Positions 21,354 through 34,604 of a stretch of 64,000 nucleotides of DNA are shown here, piece after piece. Position 1 is the first letter of the stretch. Every line of letters begins with the position of its first letter. The notes beneath the pieces were generated by a model, which saw only the letters and a list, made by a program, of their open reading frames with translations, did no database searches and was not told the DNA's origin. Source of the stretch: Petrolisthes cinctipes (lineage: Eukaryota; Arthropoda; Malacostraca; Decapoda; Porcellanidae); the NCBI GenBank assembly GCA_033782935.1, contig JAWQEG010000065.1:769001-833000 (forward strand). The letters are read 5' to 3'. A program made the translations under genes and the position numbers.

Positions 21354-24300
21354 GTGTTAGAGTATTTTCAAAATACATGCTCAAAACATACTGAAAATCG
21401 ATCCTTTAGGTGCACAAAAGTCGATATGTGCATGCATCTTCTGTACCCGTTTATATCTCAAATTCTGGCCCTAAACACCCGAAAATTCGATATTTTGGGG
21501 TCCCAGAAGCGATCTGTACATGCCTACTACGTGTTAGAGTATTTTCAAAATTCAGGCCCAAAACATGCTGAAAATCGATATTTTTGGTGCCCAAAGTCAA
21601 TATGTGCATGTATCTTCTGTACCCGTTTATATCTCAAATTCAGGCTCAAAACACCCGAAAATTCAATATTTTGGGGTCCCAGAAGCAATCTGTACATGCC
21701 TACTCAGTGCTAGAATATTTTCAAAATATAGGCTAAAAACATGCTAAAAATCGATCTTTTAGGTGCCAAAAAGTCGATATCTCAAATTCAGTCCCAAAAC
21801 ACCCGAAAATTCGATATTTAGGGGTCCCAGAAGCGATCTGTACATGCCTACTCCGTGTTAGAGTATTTTCAAAATACATGCTCAAAACATACTGAAAATC
21901 GATCGTTTAGGTGCACAAAAGTCGATATGTGCATGCATCTTCAGTACCCGTTTATATCTCAAATTCAGGCTCAAAACACCCGAAAATTCAATATTTTGGG
22001 GTCCCAGAAGATATCTGTACATGCCTACTCCGTGTTAGAGTATTTTCAAAATACAGGCCAAAAACATACTGAAAATCGATCTTTTAGGTGCACAAAAGTC
22101 GATATGTGCATGCATCTTCAGTACCCGTTTATATCTCAAATCCAGGCTCAAAACACCCGAAAATTCAATATTTTGGGGTCCCAGAAGCAATCTGTACATG
22201 CCTACTCAGTGTTAGAGTATTTTCAAAATACAGGCCCAAAACATGCTGAAAATCGATATTTTAGATGCCCAAAGTCAATATGTGCATGTATTTTCTGTAC
22301 CTGTTTATATCTCAAATTCAGGCTCAAAACACCCGAAAATTCAATATTTTGGGGTCCCAGAAGCAATCTGTACATGCCTACACAGTGCTAGAATATTTTC
22401 AAAATATAGGCTAAAAACATGCTAAAAATCGACATTTTAGGTGCCAAAAAATCGATATCTCAAATTCAGTCCCAAAACACCCGAAAATTCGATATTTAGA
22501 GGTCCCAGAAGGTATCTGTACATGCCTACTCCGTGTTAGAGTATTTTCAAAATACAGGCCAAAAACATACTGAAAATCGATCTCTTTGGTGCCCAAAAGT
22601 CGATATGTGCATGCATCTTCTGTACCCGTTTATATCTCAAATTCTGGCCCTAAACACCCGAAAATTCGATATTTTGGGGTCCCAGAAGCGATCTGTACAT
22701 GCATACTCCGTGTTAGAGTATATTCAAAATTCAGGCCCAAAACATGCTGAAAATCGATATTTTTGGTTCCCAAAGTCAATATGTGCATGTATCTTCTGTA
22801 CCCGTTTATATCTCAAATTCAGACTCAAAACACCCGAAAATTCAATATTTTGGGGTCCCAGAAGCAATCTGTACAATGCTAGAATATTTTCAAAATATAG
22901 GCTAAAAACATGCTAAAAATCGATCTTTTAGGTGCCAAAAAGTCGATATCTCAAATTCAGTCCCAAAACACCCGAAAATTCGATATTTAGGGGTCCCAGA
23001 AGCGATCTGTACATGCCTACTCTGTGTTAGAGTATTTTCAAAATACATGCTCAAAACATACTGAAAATCGATCATTTAGGTGCACAAAAGTCGATATGTG
23101 CATGCATCTTCAGTACCCGTTTATATCTCAAATTCAGGCTCAAAACACCCGAAAATTCAATAATTTGGGGTCCCAGAAGCAATCTGTACATGCATACTCA
23201 GTGTTAGAATATTTTCAAAATACAGGCCCAAAACATGCTGAAAATCGATATTTTAGATGCCCAAAGTCAATATGTGCATGTATCTTCTGTACCCGTTTAT
23301 ATCTCAAATTCAGGCTCAAAACACCCGAAAATTCAATATTTTGGGGTCCCAGAAGCAATCTGTACATGCCAACTCAGTGCTAGAATATTTTCAAAATATA
23401 GGCTAAAAACATGCTAAAAATCGATCTTTTAGGTGCCAAAAAGTCGATATCTCAAATTCAGTCCCAAAACACCCGAAAATTCGATATTTAGGGGTCCCAG
23501 AAGCGATCTGTACATGCCTACTCCGTGTTAGAGTATTTTCAAAATACATGCTCAAAACATACTGAAAATCGATCTTTTAGGTGCACAAAAGTCGATATGT
23601 GCATGCATCTTCAATACCCGTTTATATCTCAAATTCAGGCTCAAATCACCCGAAAATTCAATATTTTGGAGTCCCAGAAGCAATCTGTACATGCCTACTC
23701 AGTGTTAGAGTATTTTCAAAATACAGGCCCAAAACATGCTGAAAATCGATATTTTAGATGCCCAAAGTCAATATGTGCATGTATCTTCTGTACCCGTTTA
23801 TATCTCAAATTCAGGCTCAAAACACCCGAAAATTCAATATTTTGGGGTCCCAGAAGCAATCTGTACATGCCTACACAGTGCTAGAATATTTTCAAAATAT
23901 AGGCTAAAAACATGCTAAAAATCGACATTTTAGGTGCCAAAAAATCGATATCTCAAATTCAGTCCCAAAACACCCGAAAATTCGATATTTAGAGGTCCCA
24001 GAAGGTATCTGTACATGCCTACTCCGTGTTAGAGTATTTTCAAAATACAGGCCAAAAACATACTGAAAATCGATCTTTTAGGTGCCCAAAAGTCGATATG
24101 TGCATGCATCTTCTGTACCCGTTTATATCTCAAATTCTGGCCGTAAACACCCGAAAATTCGATATTTTGGGGTCCCAGAAGCGATCTGTACATGCCTACT
24201 CCGTGTTAGAGTATTTTCAAAATTCAGGCCCAAAACATGCTGAAAATCGATATTTTTGGTGCATAAAGTCAATATGTGCTTGTATCTTCTGTACCCGTTT

Positions 24301-24354
24301 ATATCTTAAATTCAGGCTCAAAACACCCGAAAATTCAATATTTTGGGGTCCCAG
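21329..24354 (+). repeat. ~3.0-kb duplication, period 3,664 bp, copy 2
   Basis: Second copy of 17665-20690. Unit starts are 21354, 21855, 22533, 23024, 23525 and 24026. Differences from copy 1 include gatcctttagg near 21404, gagtatattcaaaa near 22717, acccgtttata near 22623 (copy 1 has acccattta) and gcatcttcaatacc near 23612. The match ends near 24354, where copy 1 has the cagcagcaatc variant and this copy the common cagaagcaatc. Confidence 0.92.
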
Positions 24355-25190
24355 AAGCAATCTGTACATGCCTACACAGTGCTAGAATATTTTTAAAATA
24401 TAGGCTAAAAACAAGGTAAAAATCGACATTTTAGGTGCAAAAAAATCAATATCTCAAATTCAGTCCCAAAACACCCGAAAATTCGATATTTAGAGGTCGC
24501 AGAAGGTATCTGTACATGCCTACTCCGTGTTAGAGTATTTTCAAAATACAGGCCAAAAACATACTGAAAATCGATCTTTTAGGTGCCCAAAAGTCGATAT
24601 GTGCATGCATCTTCTGTACCCGTTTATATCTCAAATTCTGGCCGTAAACACCCGAAAATTCGATATTTTGGGGTCCCAGAAGCGATCTGTACATGCCTAC
24701 TCCGTGTTAGAATATTTTCAAAATTTAGGCTAAAAACATGCTGAAAATCGATCTCTTAGGTGCCAAAAAGTCAATATCTCAAATTCATTCCCAAAACACC
24801 CGAAAATTCGATATTTAGGGGTCCCAGAAGCGATCTGTACATGCCTACTCCGTGTTAGAGTATTTTCAAAATACATGCTCAAAACATACTGAAAATCGAT
24901 ATTTTAGGTGCACAAAAGTAGATATGTGCATGCATCTTCTGTACCCGTTTATATCTCAAATTCTGGCCCTAAACACCCGAAAATTCGATATTTTGGGGTC
25001 CCAGAAGCGATCTGTACATGCCTACTCCGTGTTAGAGTATTTTCAAAATTCAGGCCCAAAACATGCTGAAAATCGATATTTTTGGTGCCCAAAGTCAATA
25101 TGTGCATGTATTTTCTGTACCCGTTTATATCTCAAATTCAGGCTCAAAATTCCCGAAAATTCAATATTTTGGGGTCCCAGAAGCAATCTG
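24355..25190 (+). repeat. Dimer unit and linking HORs
   Basis: A 325-bp dimer unit (24527-24851) follows a divergent M3 with aacaaggtaaaaatc near 24413 and gaggtcgcagaag near 24495. The next unit (24852) carries a private M1 variant, gcacaaaagtagatatg, that recurs near 27732, 29050 and 43056. No non-satellite sequence is present. Confidence 0.85.
24527..24851 (+). repeat. 325-bp dimer HOR variant (example)
   Basis: M1 (177 bp) is followed directly by M3 (148 bp), with M2 lost. The same form starts at 11686, 27348, 28665, 31971, 42670 and 47631. In most of them the M1/M3 join is seamless (tccgtgttagaatatt), as expected from homologous exchange between monomers rather than end joining. Confidence 0.88.
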
Positions 25191-26760
25191 TACATGCCTA
25201 CACAGTGCTAGAATATTTTCAAAATATAGGCTAAAAACATGCTAAAAATCGACATTTTAGGTGCCAAAAAATCGATATCTCAAATTCAGTCCCAAAACAC
25301 CCGAAAATTCGATATTTAGAGGTCCCAGAAGGTATCTGTACATGCCTACTCCGTGTTAGAGTATTTTCAAAATACAGGCCAAAAACATACTGAAAATCGA
25401 TCTCTTTGGTGCCCAAAAGTCAATATGTGCATGCATCTTCTGTACCCGTTTATATCTCAAATTCTGGCCCTAAACACCCGAAAATTCGATATTTTGGGGT
25501 CCCAGAAGCGATCTGTACATGCATACTCCGTGTTAGAGTATTTTCAAAATTCAGGCCCAAAACATGCTGAAAATCGATATTTTTGGTGCACAAAGTCAAT
25601 ATGTGCATGTATCTTCTGTACCCGTTTATATCTCAAATTCAGACTCAAAACACCCGAAAATTCAATATTTTGGGGTCCCAGAAGCAATCTGTACAATGCT
25701 AGAATATTTTCAAAATATAGGCTAAAAACATGCTAAAAATCGATCTTTTAGGTGCCAAAAAGTCGATATCTCAAATTCAGTCCCAAAACACCCGAAAATT
25801 CGATATTTAGGGGTCCCAGAAGCGATCTGTACATGCCTACTCCGTGTTAGAGTATTTTTAAAATACATGCTCAAAACATACTGAAAATCGATCATTTAGG
25901 TGCACAAAAGTCGATATGTGCATGCATCTTCAGTACCCGTTTATATCTCAAATTCAGGCTCAAAACACCCGAAAATTCAATAATTTGGGGTCCCAGAAGC
26001 AATCTGTACATGCATACTCAGTGTTAGAGTATTTTCAAAATACAGGCCCAAAACATGCTGAAAATCGATATTTTAGATGCCCAAAGTCAATATGTGTATG
26101 TATCTTCTGTACCCGTTTATATCTCAAATTCATGCTCAAAACACCCGAAAATTCAATATTTTGGGGTCCCAGAAGCAATCTGTACATGCCAACTCAGTGC
26201 TAGAATATTTTCAAAATATAGGCTTAAAAACATGCTAAAAATCGATCTTTTAGGTGCCAAAAAGTCGATATCTCAAATTCAGTCCCAAAACACCCGAAAA
26301 TTCGATATTTAGGGGTCCCAGAAGCGATCTGTACATGCCTACTCCGTGTTAGAGTATTTTCAAAATACATGCTCAAAACATACTGAAAATCGATCTTTTA
26401 GGTGCACAAAAGTCGATATGTGCATGCATCTTCAGTACCCGTTTATATCTCAAATTCAGGCTCAAATCACCCGAAAATTCAATATTTTGGGGTCCCAGAA
26501 GCAATCTGTACATGCCTACTCAGTGTTAGAGTATTTTCAAAATACAGGCCCAAAACATGCTGAAAATCGATATTTTAGATGCCCAAAGTCAATATGTGCA
26601 TGTATCTTCTGTACCCGTTTATATCTCAAATTCAGGCTCAAAACACCCGAAAATTCAATATTTTGGGGTCCCAGAAGCAATCTGTACATGCCTACACAGT
26701 GCTAGAATATTTTCAAAATATAGGCTAAAAACATGCTAAAAATCGACATTTTAGGTGCCA
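25191..26760 (+). repeat. Third, partial copy of the 3,664-bp-period segment
   Basis: Units at 25353, 25844 and 26346 repeat those at 22533, 23024 and 23525 with an offset of 2,820-2,821 bp. The markers catgcatactcc, gtacaatgctag, aataatttgg, catgccaactcag and caaatcacccg are all retained. A 1-bp insertion (ggcttaaaaacatg near 26224) makes one interval 502 bp. Copy-specific changes include atgtgtatgtatc and attcatgctc. Confidence 0.88.
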
Positions 26761-26846
26761 AAAAATCGATATCTCAAATTCAGTCCCAAAACACCCGAAA
26801 ATTCGATATTTAGAGGTCCCAGAAGGTATCTGTACATGCCTACTCC

Positions 26847-29800
26847 GTGTTAGAGTATTTTCAAAATACAGGCCAAAAACATACTGAAAATCGATCTTTT
26901 AGGTGCCCAAAAGTCGATATGTGCATGCATCTTCTGTACCCGTTTATATCTCAAATTCTGGCCCTAAACACCCGAAAATTCGATATTTTGGGGTCCCAGA
27001 AGCGATCTGTACATGCCTACTCCGTGTTAGAGTATTTTCAAAATTCAGGCCCAAAACATGCTGAAAATCGATATTTTTGGTGCCCAAAGTCAATATGTGC
27101 ATGTATCTTCTGTACCCGTTTATATCTCAAATTCAGGCTCAAAACACCCGAAAATTCAATATTTTGGGGTCCCAGAAGCAATCTGTACATGCCTACACAG
27201 TGCTAGAATATTTTTAAAATATAGGCTAAAAACAAGCTAAAAATCGACACTTTAGGTGCCAAAAAATCTATATCTCAAATTCAGTCCCAAAACACCCGAA
27301 AATTCGATATTAAGAGGTCCCAGAAGGTATCTGTACATGCCTACTCCGTGTTAGAGTATTTTCAAAATACAGGCCAAAAACATACTGAAAATCGATCTTT
27401 TAGGTGCCCAAAAGTCGATATGTGCATGCATCTTCTGTACCCGTTTATATCTCAAATTCTGGCCCTAAACACCCGAAAATTCGATATTTTGGGGTCCCAG
27501 AAGCGATCTGTACATGCCTACTCCGTGTTAGAATATTTTCAAAATATAGGCTAAAAACATGCTAAAAATCGATCTTTTAGGTGCCAAAAAGTCAATATCT
27601 CAAATTCAGTCCCAAAACACCCGAAAATTCGATATTTAGGGGTCCCAGAAGCGATCTGTACATGCCTACTCCGTGTTAGAGTATTTTCAAAATACATGCT
27701 CAAAACATACTGAAAATCGATATTTTAGGTGCACAAAAGTAGATATGTGCATGCATCTTCTGTACCCGTTTATATCTCAAATTCTGGCCCTAAACACCCG
27801 AAAATTCGATATTTTGGGGTCCCAGAAGCGATCTGTACATGCCTACTCCGTGTTAGAGTATTTTCAAAATTCAGGCCCAAAACATGCTGAAAATCGATAT
27901 TTTTGGTGCCCAAAGTCAATATGTGCATGTATCTTCTGTACACGTTTATATCTCAAATTCAGGCTCAAAACACCCGAAAATTCAATATTTTGGGGTCCCA
28001 GAAGCAATCTGTACAATGCTAGAATATTTTCAAAATATAGGCTAAAAACATGCTAAAAATCGATCTCTTAGGTGCCAAAAAGTCAATATCTCAAATTCAG
28101 TCCCAAAACACCCGAAAATTCGATATTTAGGGGTCCCAGAAGCGATCTGTACATACCTACTCCGTGTTAGAGTATTTTCAAAATAAATGCTCAAAACATA
28201 CTGAAAATCGATCTTTTAGGTGCACAAAAGTCGATATGTGCATGCATCTTCAGTACCCGTTTATATCTCAAATTCAGGCTCAAAACACCCGAAAATTCAA
28301 TATTTTGGGGTCCCAGAAGCAATCTGTACATGCCTACTCAGTGTTAGAGTATTTTCAAAATACAGGCCCAAAACATGCTGAAAATCGATATTTTAGATGC
28401 CCAAAGTCAATATGTGCATGTATCTTCTGTACCCGTTTATATCTCAAATTCAGGCTCAAAACACCCGAAAATTCAATATTTTGGGGTCCCAGAAGCAATC
28501 TGTACATGCCTACACAGTGCTAGAATATTTTTAAAATATAGGCTAAAAACATGCTAAAAATCGACATTTTAGGTGCCAAAAAATCGACATCTCAAATTCA
28601 GTCCCAAAACACCCGAAAATTCGATATTTAGAGGTCCCAGAAGGTATCTGTACATGCCTACTCCGTGTTAGAGTATTTTCAAAATACAGGCCAAAAACAT
28701 ACTGAAAATCGATCTTTTAGGTGCCCAAAAGTCGATATGTGCATGCATCTTCTGTACCCGTTTATATCTCAAATTCTGGCCCTAAACACCCGAAAATTCG
28801 ATATTTTGGGGTCCCAGAAGCGATCTGTACATGCCTACTCCGTGTTAGAATATTTTCAAAATATAGGCTAAAAACATGCTAAAAATCGATCTTTTAGGTG
28901 CCAAAAAGTCAATATCTCAAATTCAGTCCCAAAACACCCGAAAATTCGATATTTAGGGGTCCCAGAAGCGATCTGTACATGCCTACTCCGTGTTAGAGTA
29001 TTTTCAAAATACATGCTCAAAACATACTGAAAATCGATATTTTAGGTGCACAAAAGTAGATATGTGCATGCATCTTCTGTACCCGTTTATATCTCAAATT
29101 CTGTCCCTAAACACCCGAAAATTCGATATTTTGGGGCCCCAGAAGCGGTCTGTACATGCCTACTCCGTGTTCGAGTATTTTCAAAATTCAGGCCCAAAAC
29201 ATGCTGAAAATCGATATTTTTGGTGCCCAAAGTCAATATGTGCATGTATCTTCTGTACCCGTTTATATCTCAAATTCAGGCTCAAAATACCCGAAAATTC
29301 AATATTTTGGGGTCATAGAAGCAATCTGTACATGCCTACTCAGTGCTAGAATATTTTCAAAATATAGGCTAAAAACATGCTAAAAATCGATCTCTTAGGT
29401 GCCAAAAAGTCAATATCTCAAATTCAGTCCCAAAACACCCGAAAATTCGATATTTAGTGGTCCCAGAAGCGATCTGTACATGCCTACTCCGTGTTAGAGT
29501 ATTTTCAAAATAAATGCTCAAAACATACTGAAAATCGATCTTTTAGGTGCAAAAAAGTCGATATGTGCATGCATCTTCAGTACCCGTTTATATCTCAAAT
29601 TCAGGCTCAAAACACCCGAAAATTCAATATTTTGGGGTCCCAGAAGCAATCTGTACATGCCTACTCAGTGTTAGAGTTTTTTCAAAATACAGGCCCAAAA
29701 CATGCTGAAAATCGATATTTTAGATGCCCAAAGTCAATATGTGCATGTATTTTCTGTACCCGTTTATATCTCAAATTCAGGCTCAAAACACCCGAAAATT

Positions 29801-29991
29801 CAATATTTTGGGGTCCCAGAAGCAATCTGTACATGCCTACACAGTGCTAGAATATTTTCAAAATATAGGCTAAAAACATGCTAAAAATCGACATTTTAAA
29901 TGCCAAAAAATCGATATCTCAAATTCAGTCCCAAAACACCCGAAAATTCGATATTTAGAGGTCCCAGAAGGTATCTGTACATGCCTACTCC
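26847..29991 (+). repeat. Trimer then 1,317/1,327-bp tandem blocks (dimer + two trimers)
   Basis: Unit starts are 26847, 27348, 27673, 28164, 28665, 28990 and 29491. The pattern dimer (325) + trimer + trimer occurs twice, at 27348-28664 (1,317 bp) and 28665-29991 (1,327 bp). The 10-bp length difference is the M2/M3 deletion, present only in the first. The M1 variant gcacaaaagtagatatg is in both blocks. Private changes at 29104-29180 (attctgtccc, ggggcccc, gcggtctg, gttcgag) mark the second. Confidence 0.88.
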
Positions 29992-31970
29992 GTGTTAGAG
30001 TATTTTCAAAATACAGGCCAAAAACATACTGAAAATCGATCTCTTTGGTGCCCAAAAGTCGATATGTGCATGCATCTTCTGTACCCGTTTATATCTCAAA
30101 TTCTGGCCCTAAACACCCGAAAATTCGATATTTTGGGGTCCCAGAAGCGATCTGTACATGCCTACTCCGTGTTAGAGTATTTTCAAAATTCAGGCCCAAA
30201 ACATGCTGAAAATCGATATTTTTGGTGCCCAAAGTCAATATGTGCATGTATCTTCTGTACACGTTTATATCTCAAATTCAGGCTCAAAACACCCGAAAAT
30301 TCAATATTTTGGGGTCCCAGAAGCAATCTGTACAGTGCTAGAATATTTTCAAAATATAGGCTAAAAACATGCTAAAAATCGATCTTTTAGGTGCCAAAAA
30401 GTCGATATCTCAAATTCAGTCCCAAAACACCCGAAAATTCGATATTTAGGGGTCCCAGAAGCGATCTGTACATGCCTACTCCGTGTTAGAGTATTTTCAA
30501 AATACATGCTCAAAACATACTGAAAATCTATCTTTTAGGTGCACAAAAGTCGATATGTGCATGCATCTTCAGTACCCGTTTATATCTCAAATTCAGGCTC
30601 AAAACACCCGAAAATTCAATATTTTGGGGTCCCAGAAGCAATCTGTACATGCCTACTCAGTGTTAAAGTATTTTCAAAATACAGGCCCAAAACATGCTGA
30701 AAATCGATATTTTAGATGCCCAAAGTCAATATGTGCATGTATCTTCTGTACCCGTTTATATCTTAAATTCTGGCTCAAAACACCCGAAAATTCAATATTT
30801 TGGGGTCCCAGAAGCAATCTGTACATGCCTACACAGTGCTAGAATATTTTCAAAATATAGGCTAAAAACATGCTAAAAATCGACATTTTAGGTGCCAAAA
30901 TATCGATATCTCAAATTCAGTCCCAAAACACCCGAAAATTCGATATTTAGAGGTCCCAGAAGGTATCTGTACATGCCTACTCCGTGTTAGAGTATTTTCA
31001 ATATACAGGCCAAAAACATACTGAAAATCGATCTTTTAGGTGCACAAAAGTCGATATGTGCATGCATCTTCTGTACCCGTTTATATCTCAAATTCTGGCC
31101 CTAAACACCCGAAAATTCGATATTTTGGGGTCCCAGAAGCAATCTGTACATGCCTACTCCGTGTTAGAGGATTTTCAAAATTCAGGCCCAAAACATGCTG
31201 AAAATCGATATTTTTGGTGCTCAAAGTCAATATGTGCATGTATCTTCTGTACCCGTTTATATCTCAAATTCAGGCTCAAAACACCCGAAAATTCAATATT
31301 TTGGGGTCCCAGAAGTTATCTGTACATGCCTACTCAGTGCTAGAATATTTTCAAAATATAGGCTAAAAACATGCTAAAAATCGATCTTTTATGTGCCAAA
31401 TTCAGTCCCAAAACACCCGAAAATTCGATATTTAGGGGTCCCAGAATCGATCTGTACATGCCTACTCCGTGTTAGAGTATTTTCAAAATACATGCTCAAA
31501 ACATACTGAAAATCGATCTTTTAGGTGCACAAAAGTCGATATGTGCATGCATCTTCAGTACCCGTTTATATCTCAAATTCAGGCTCAAAAACACCCGAAA
31601 ATTCAATATTTTGGGGTCCCAGAAGCAATCTGTACATGCCTACTCAGTGTTAGAGTATTTTCAAAATACAGGCCCAAAACATGCTGAAAATCGATATTTT
31701 AGATGCCCAAAGTCAATATGTGCATGTATCTTCTGTACCCGTTTATATCTCAAATTCAGGCTCAAAACACCCGAAAATTCAAAATTTTGGGGTCCCAGAA
31801 GCAATCTGTACATGCCTACACAGTGCTAGAATATTTTCAAAATATAGGCTAAAAACATGCTAAAAATCGACATTTTAGGTGCCAAAAAGTCGATATCTCA
31901 AATTCAGTCCCAAAACACCCGAAAATTCGATATTTAGAGGTCCCAGAAGGTATCTGTACATGCCTACTCC
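29992..31970 (+). repeat. HOR block later copied at +13,680 bp
   Basis: Unit starts are 29992, 30483, 30984 and 31469. These match 43672, 44163, 44664 and 45150 with offsets of 13,680-13,681 bp. Shared markers are gatctctttggtgccc, tgtacacgtttata, gtgttaaagtatt, ttttcaatatacagg, gttagaggattttc and cagaagttatctg. The unit at 30984 is 485 bp because of a 16-bp deletion in M3. Confidence 0.87.
31393..31400 (+). other. 16-bp deletion in M3 (lineage marker)
   Basis: M3 here reads tatgtgccaaattcagtcc, whereas the normal form is gtgccaaaaagtcgatatctcaaattcag. Sixteen bases, including the EcoRV site, are gone. Identical junctions lie at 45074-45081, 47054-47061, 49358-49365 and 50344-50351. The M3 near 32702 has the same tatgtgcc substitution but not the deletion, so it looks like the parental state. 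Confidence 0.9.
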
Positions 31971-34604
31971 GTGTTAGAGTATTTTCAAAACACAGGCCAA
32001 AAACATACTGAAAATCGATCTTTTAGGTGCCCAAAAGTCGATATGTGCATGCATCTTCTGTACCCGTTTATATCTCAAATTCAGGCTCAGAACACCCGAA
32101 AATTCAAAATTTTGGGGTCCCAGAAGCAATCTGTACATGCCTACACAGTGCTAGAATATTTTCAAAATATAGGCTAAAAACATACTAAAAATCGACATTT
32201 TAGGTGCCAAAAAATCGATATCTCAAATTCATTCCCAAAACACCCGAAAATTCGATATTTAGAGGTCCCAGAAGGTATCTGTACATGCCTACTCCGTGTT
32301 AGAGTATTTTCAAAACACAGGCCAAAAACATACTGAAAATCGATATTTTAGGTGCCCAAAAGTCGATATGTGCATGCATCTTCTGTACTCGTTTATATCT
32401 CAAATTCTGGCCCTAAACACCCGAAAATTCGATATTTTGGGGTCATAGAAGCAATCTGTACATGCCTACTCCGTGTTAGAGTATTTTCAAAATTCAGGCC
32501 CAAAACATGCTGAAAATCGATATTTTTGGTGCCCAAAGTCAATATGTGCATGTATCTTCTGTACCCGTTTATATCTCAAATTCAGGATCAAAACACCCGA
32601 AAATTCAATATTTTGGGGTCCCAGAAGTTATCTGTACATGCCAACTCAGTGCTAGAATATTTTCAAAATATAGGCTAAAAATATGCTAAAAATCGATCTT
32701 TTATGTGCCAAAAAGTCGATATCTCAAATTCAGTCCCAAAACACCCGAAAATTCGATATTTAGGGGTCCCAGAATCGATCTGTACATGCCTACTCCGTGT
32801 TAGAGTATTTTCAAAATACATGCTCAAAACATACTGAAAATCGATCTTTTAGGTGCACAAAAGTCGATATGTGCATGCATCTTCAGTACCCGTTTATATC
32901 TCAAATTCAGGCTCAAAACACCCGAAAATTCAATATTTTGGGGTCCCAGAAGCAATCTGTACATGCCTACTCAGTGTTAGAGTATTTTCAAAATACAGGC
33001 CCAAAACATGCTGAAAATCGATATTTTAGATGCCCAAAGTCAATATGTGCATGTATCTTCTGTACCCGTTTATATCTCAAATTCAGGCTCAAAACACCCG
33101 AAAATTCAAAATTTTGGGGTCCCAGAAGCAATCTGTACATGCCTACACAGTGCTAGAATATTTTCAAAATATAGGCTAAAAACATGCTAAAAATCGACAT
33201 TTTAGGTGCAAAAAAGTCGATATCTCAAATTCAGTCCCAAAACACCCGAAAATTCGATATTTAGAGGTCCCAGAAGGTATCTGTACATGCCTACTCCGTG
33301 TTAGAGTATTTTCAAAACACAGGCCAAAAACATACTGAAAATCGATCTTTTAGGTGCCCAAAAGTCGATATGTGCATGCATCTTCTGTACCCGTTTATAT
33401 CTCAAATTCTGGCCCTAAACACCTGAAAATTCGATATTTTGGGGTCCCAGAAGCAATCTGTACATGCCTACTCCGTGTTAGAGTATTTTCAAAATTCAGG
33501 CCCAAAACATGCTGAAAATCGATATTTTTGGTGCCCAAAGTCAATATGTGCATGTATCTTCTGTACCCGTTTATATCTCAAATTCAAGCTCAAAACACCC
33601 GAAAATTCAAAATTTTGGGGTCCCAGAAGCAATCTGTACATGCCTACACAGTGCTAGAATATTTTCAAAATATAGGCTAAAAACATGCTAAGAATCGACA
33701 TTTTAGGTGCCAAAAAGTCGATATCTCAAATTCTGTCCCAAAACACCCGAAAATTCGATATTTAGAGGTCCCAGAAGGTATCTGTACATGCCTACTCCGT
33801 GTTAGAGTATTTTCAAAACACAGGCCAAAAACATACTGAAAATCGATCTTTTAGGTGCCCAAAAGTCGATATGTGCATGCATCTTCTGTACCCGTTTATA
33901 TCTCAAATTCTGGCCCTAAACACCCGAAAATTCAATATTTTGGGGTCATAGAAGCAATCTATACAATGCTAGAATATTTTCAAAATATAGGGTAAAAACA
34001 TGCTAAAAATCGATCTTTTAGGTGCCAAAAAGTCGATATCTCAAATTCAGTCCCAAAACACCCGAAAATTCAATATTTTGGGGTCCCAGAAGCAATCTGT
34101 ACATGCCTACTCAGTGTTAGAGTATTTTCAAAATACAGGCCAAAAACATACTGAAAATCGATATTTTAGGTGCCCAAAAGTCGATATGTGCATGCATCTT
34201 TAGTACCCGTTTATATCTCAAGTTCTGGCCCTAAACACCCGAAAATTCGATATTTTGGGGTCCCAGAAGCGATCTGTACATGCCTACTCCGTGTTAGAGT
34301 ATTTTCAAAATTCAGCCCCAAAACATGCTGAAAATCGATATTTTTGGTGCCCAAAGTCAGTATGTGCATGTATCTTCTGTACCCGTTTATATCTCAAATT
34401 CAGGCTCAAAACACCCGAAAATTCAATATTTTGGGGTCCCAGAAGCAATCTGTACAGTGCTAGAATATTTTCAAAATATAGGCTAAAAACATGCTAAAAA
34501 TCGATCTTTTAGGTGCCAAAAAGTCGATATCTCAAATTCAGTCCCAAAACACCCGAAAATTCGATATTTAGTGGTCCCAGAAGAGATCTGTACATGCCTA
34601 CTCC
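31971..34604 (+). repeat. HOR block with caaaacacagg and ttcaaaattttgg variants
   Basis: Unit starts are 31971, 32296, 32797, 33298, 33799 and 34114 (intervals 325, 501, 501, 501, 315, 491). Private variants are ttttcaaaacacagg in M1 (31981, 32306, 33308, 33809), ttcaaaattttgggg in M2, and ggtcatagaagcaatc (about 32442 and 33945). The 315-bp unit at 33799 is a dimer that also carries a 10-bp deletion (ctatacaatgctag). Confidence 0.86.
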
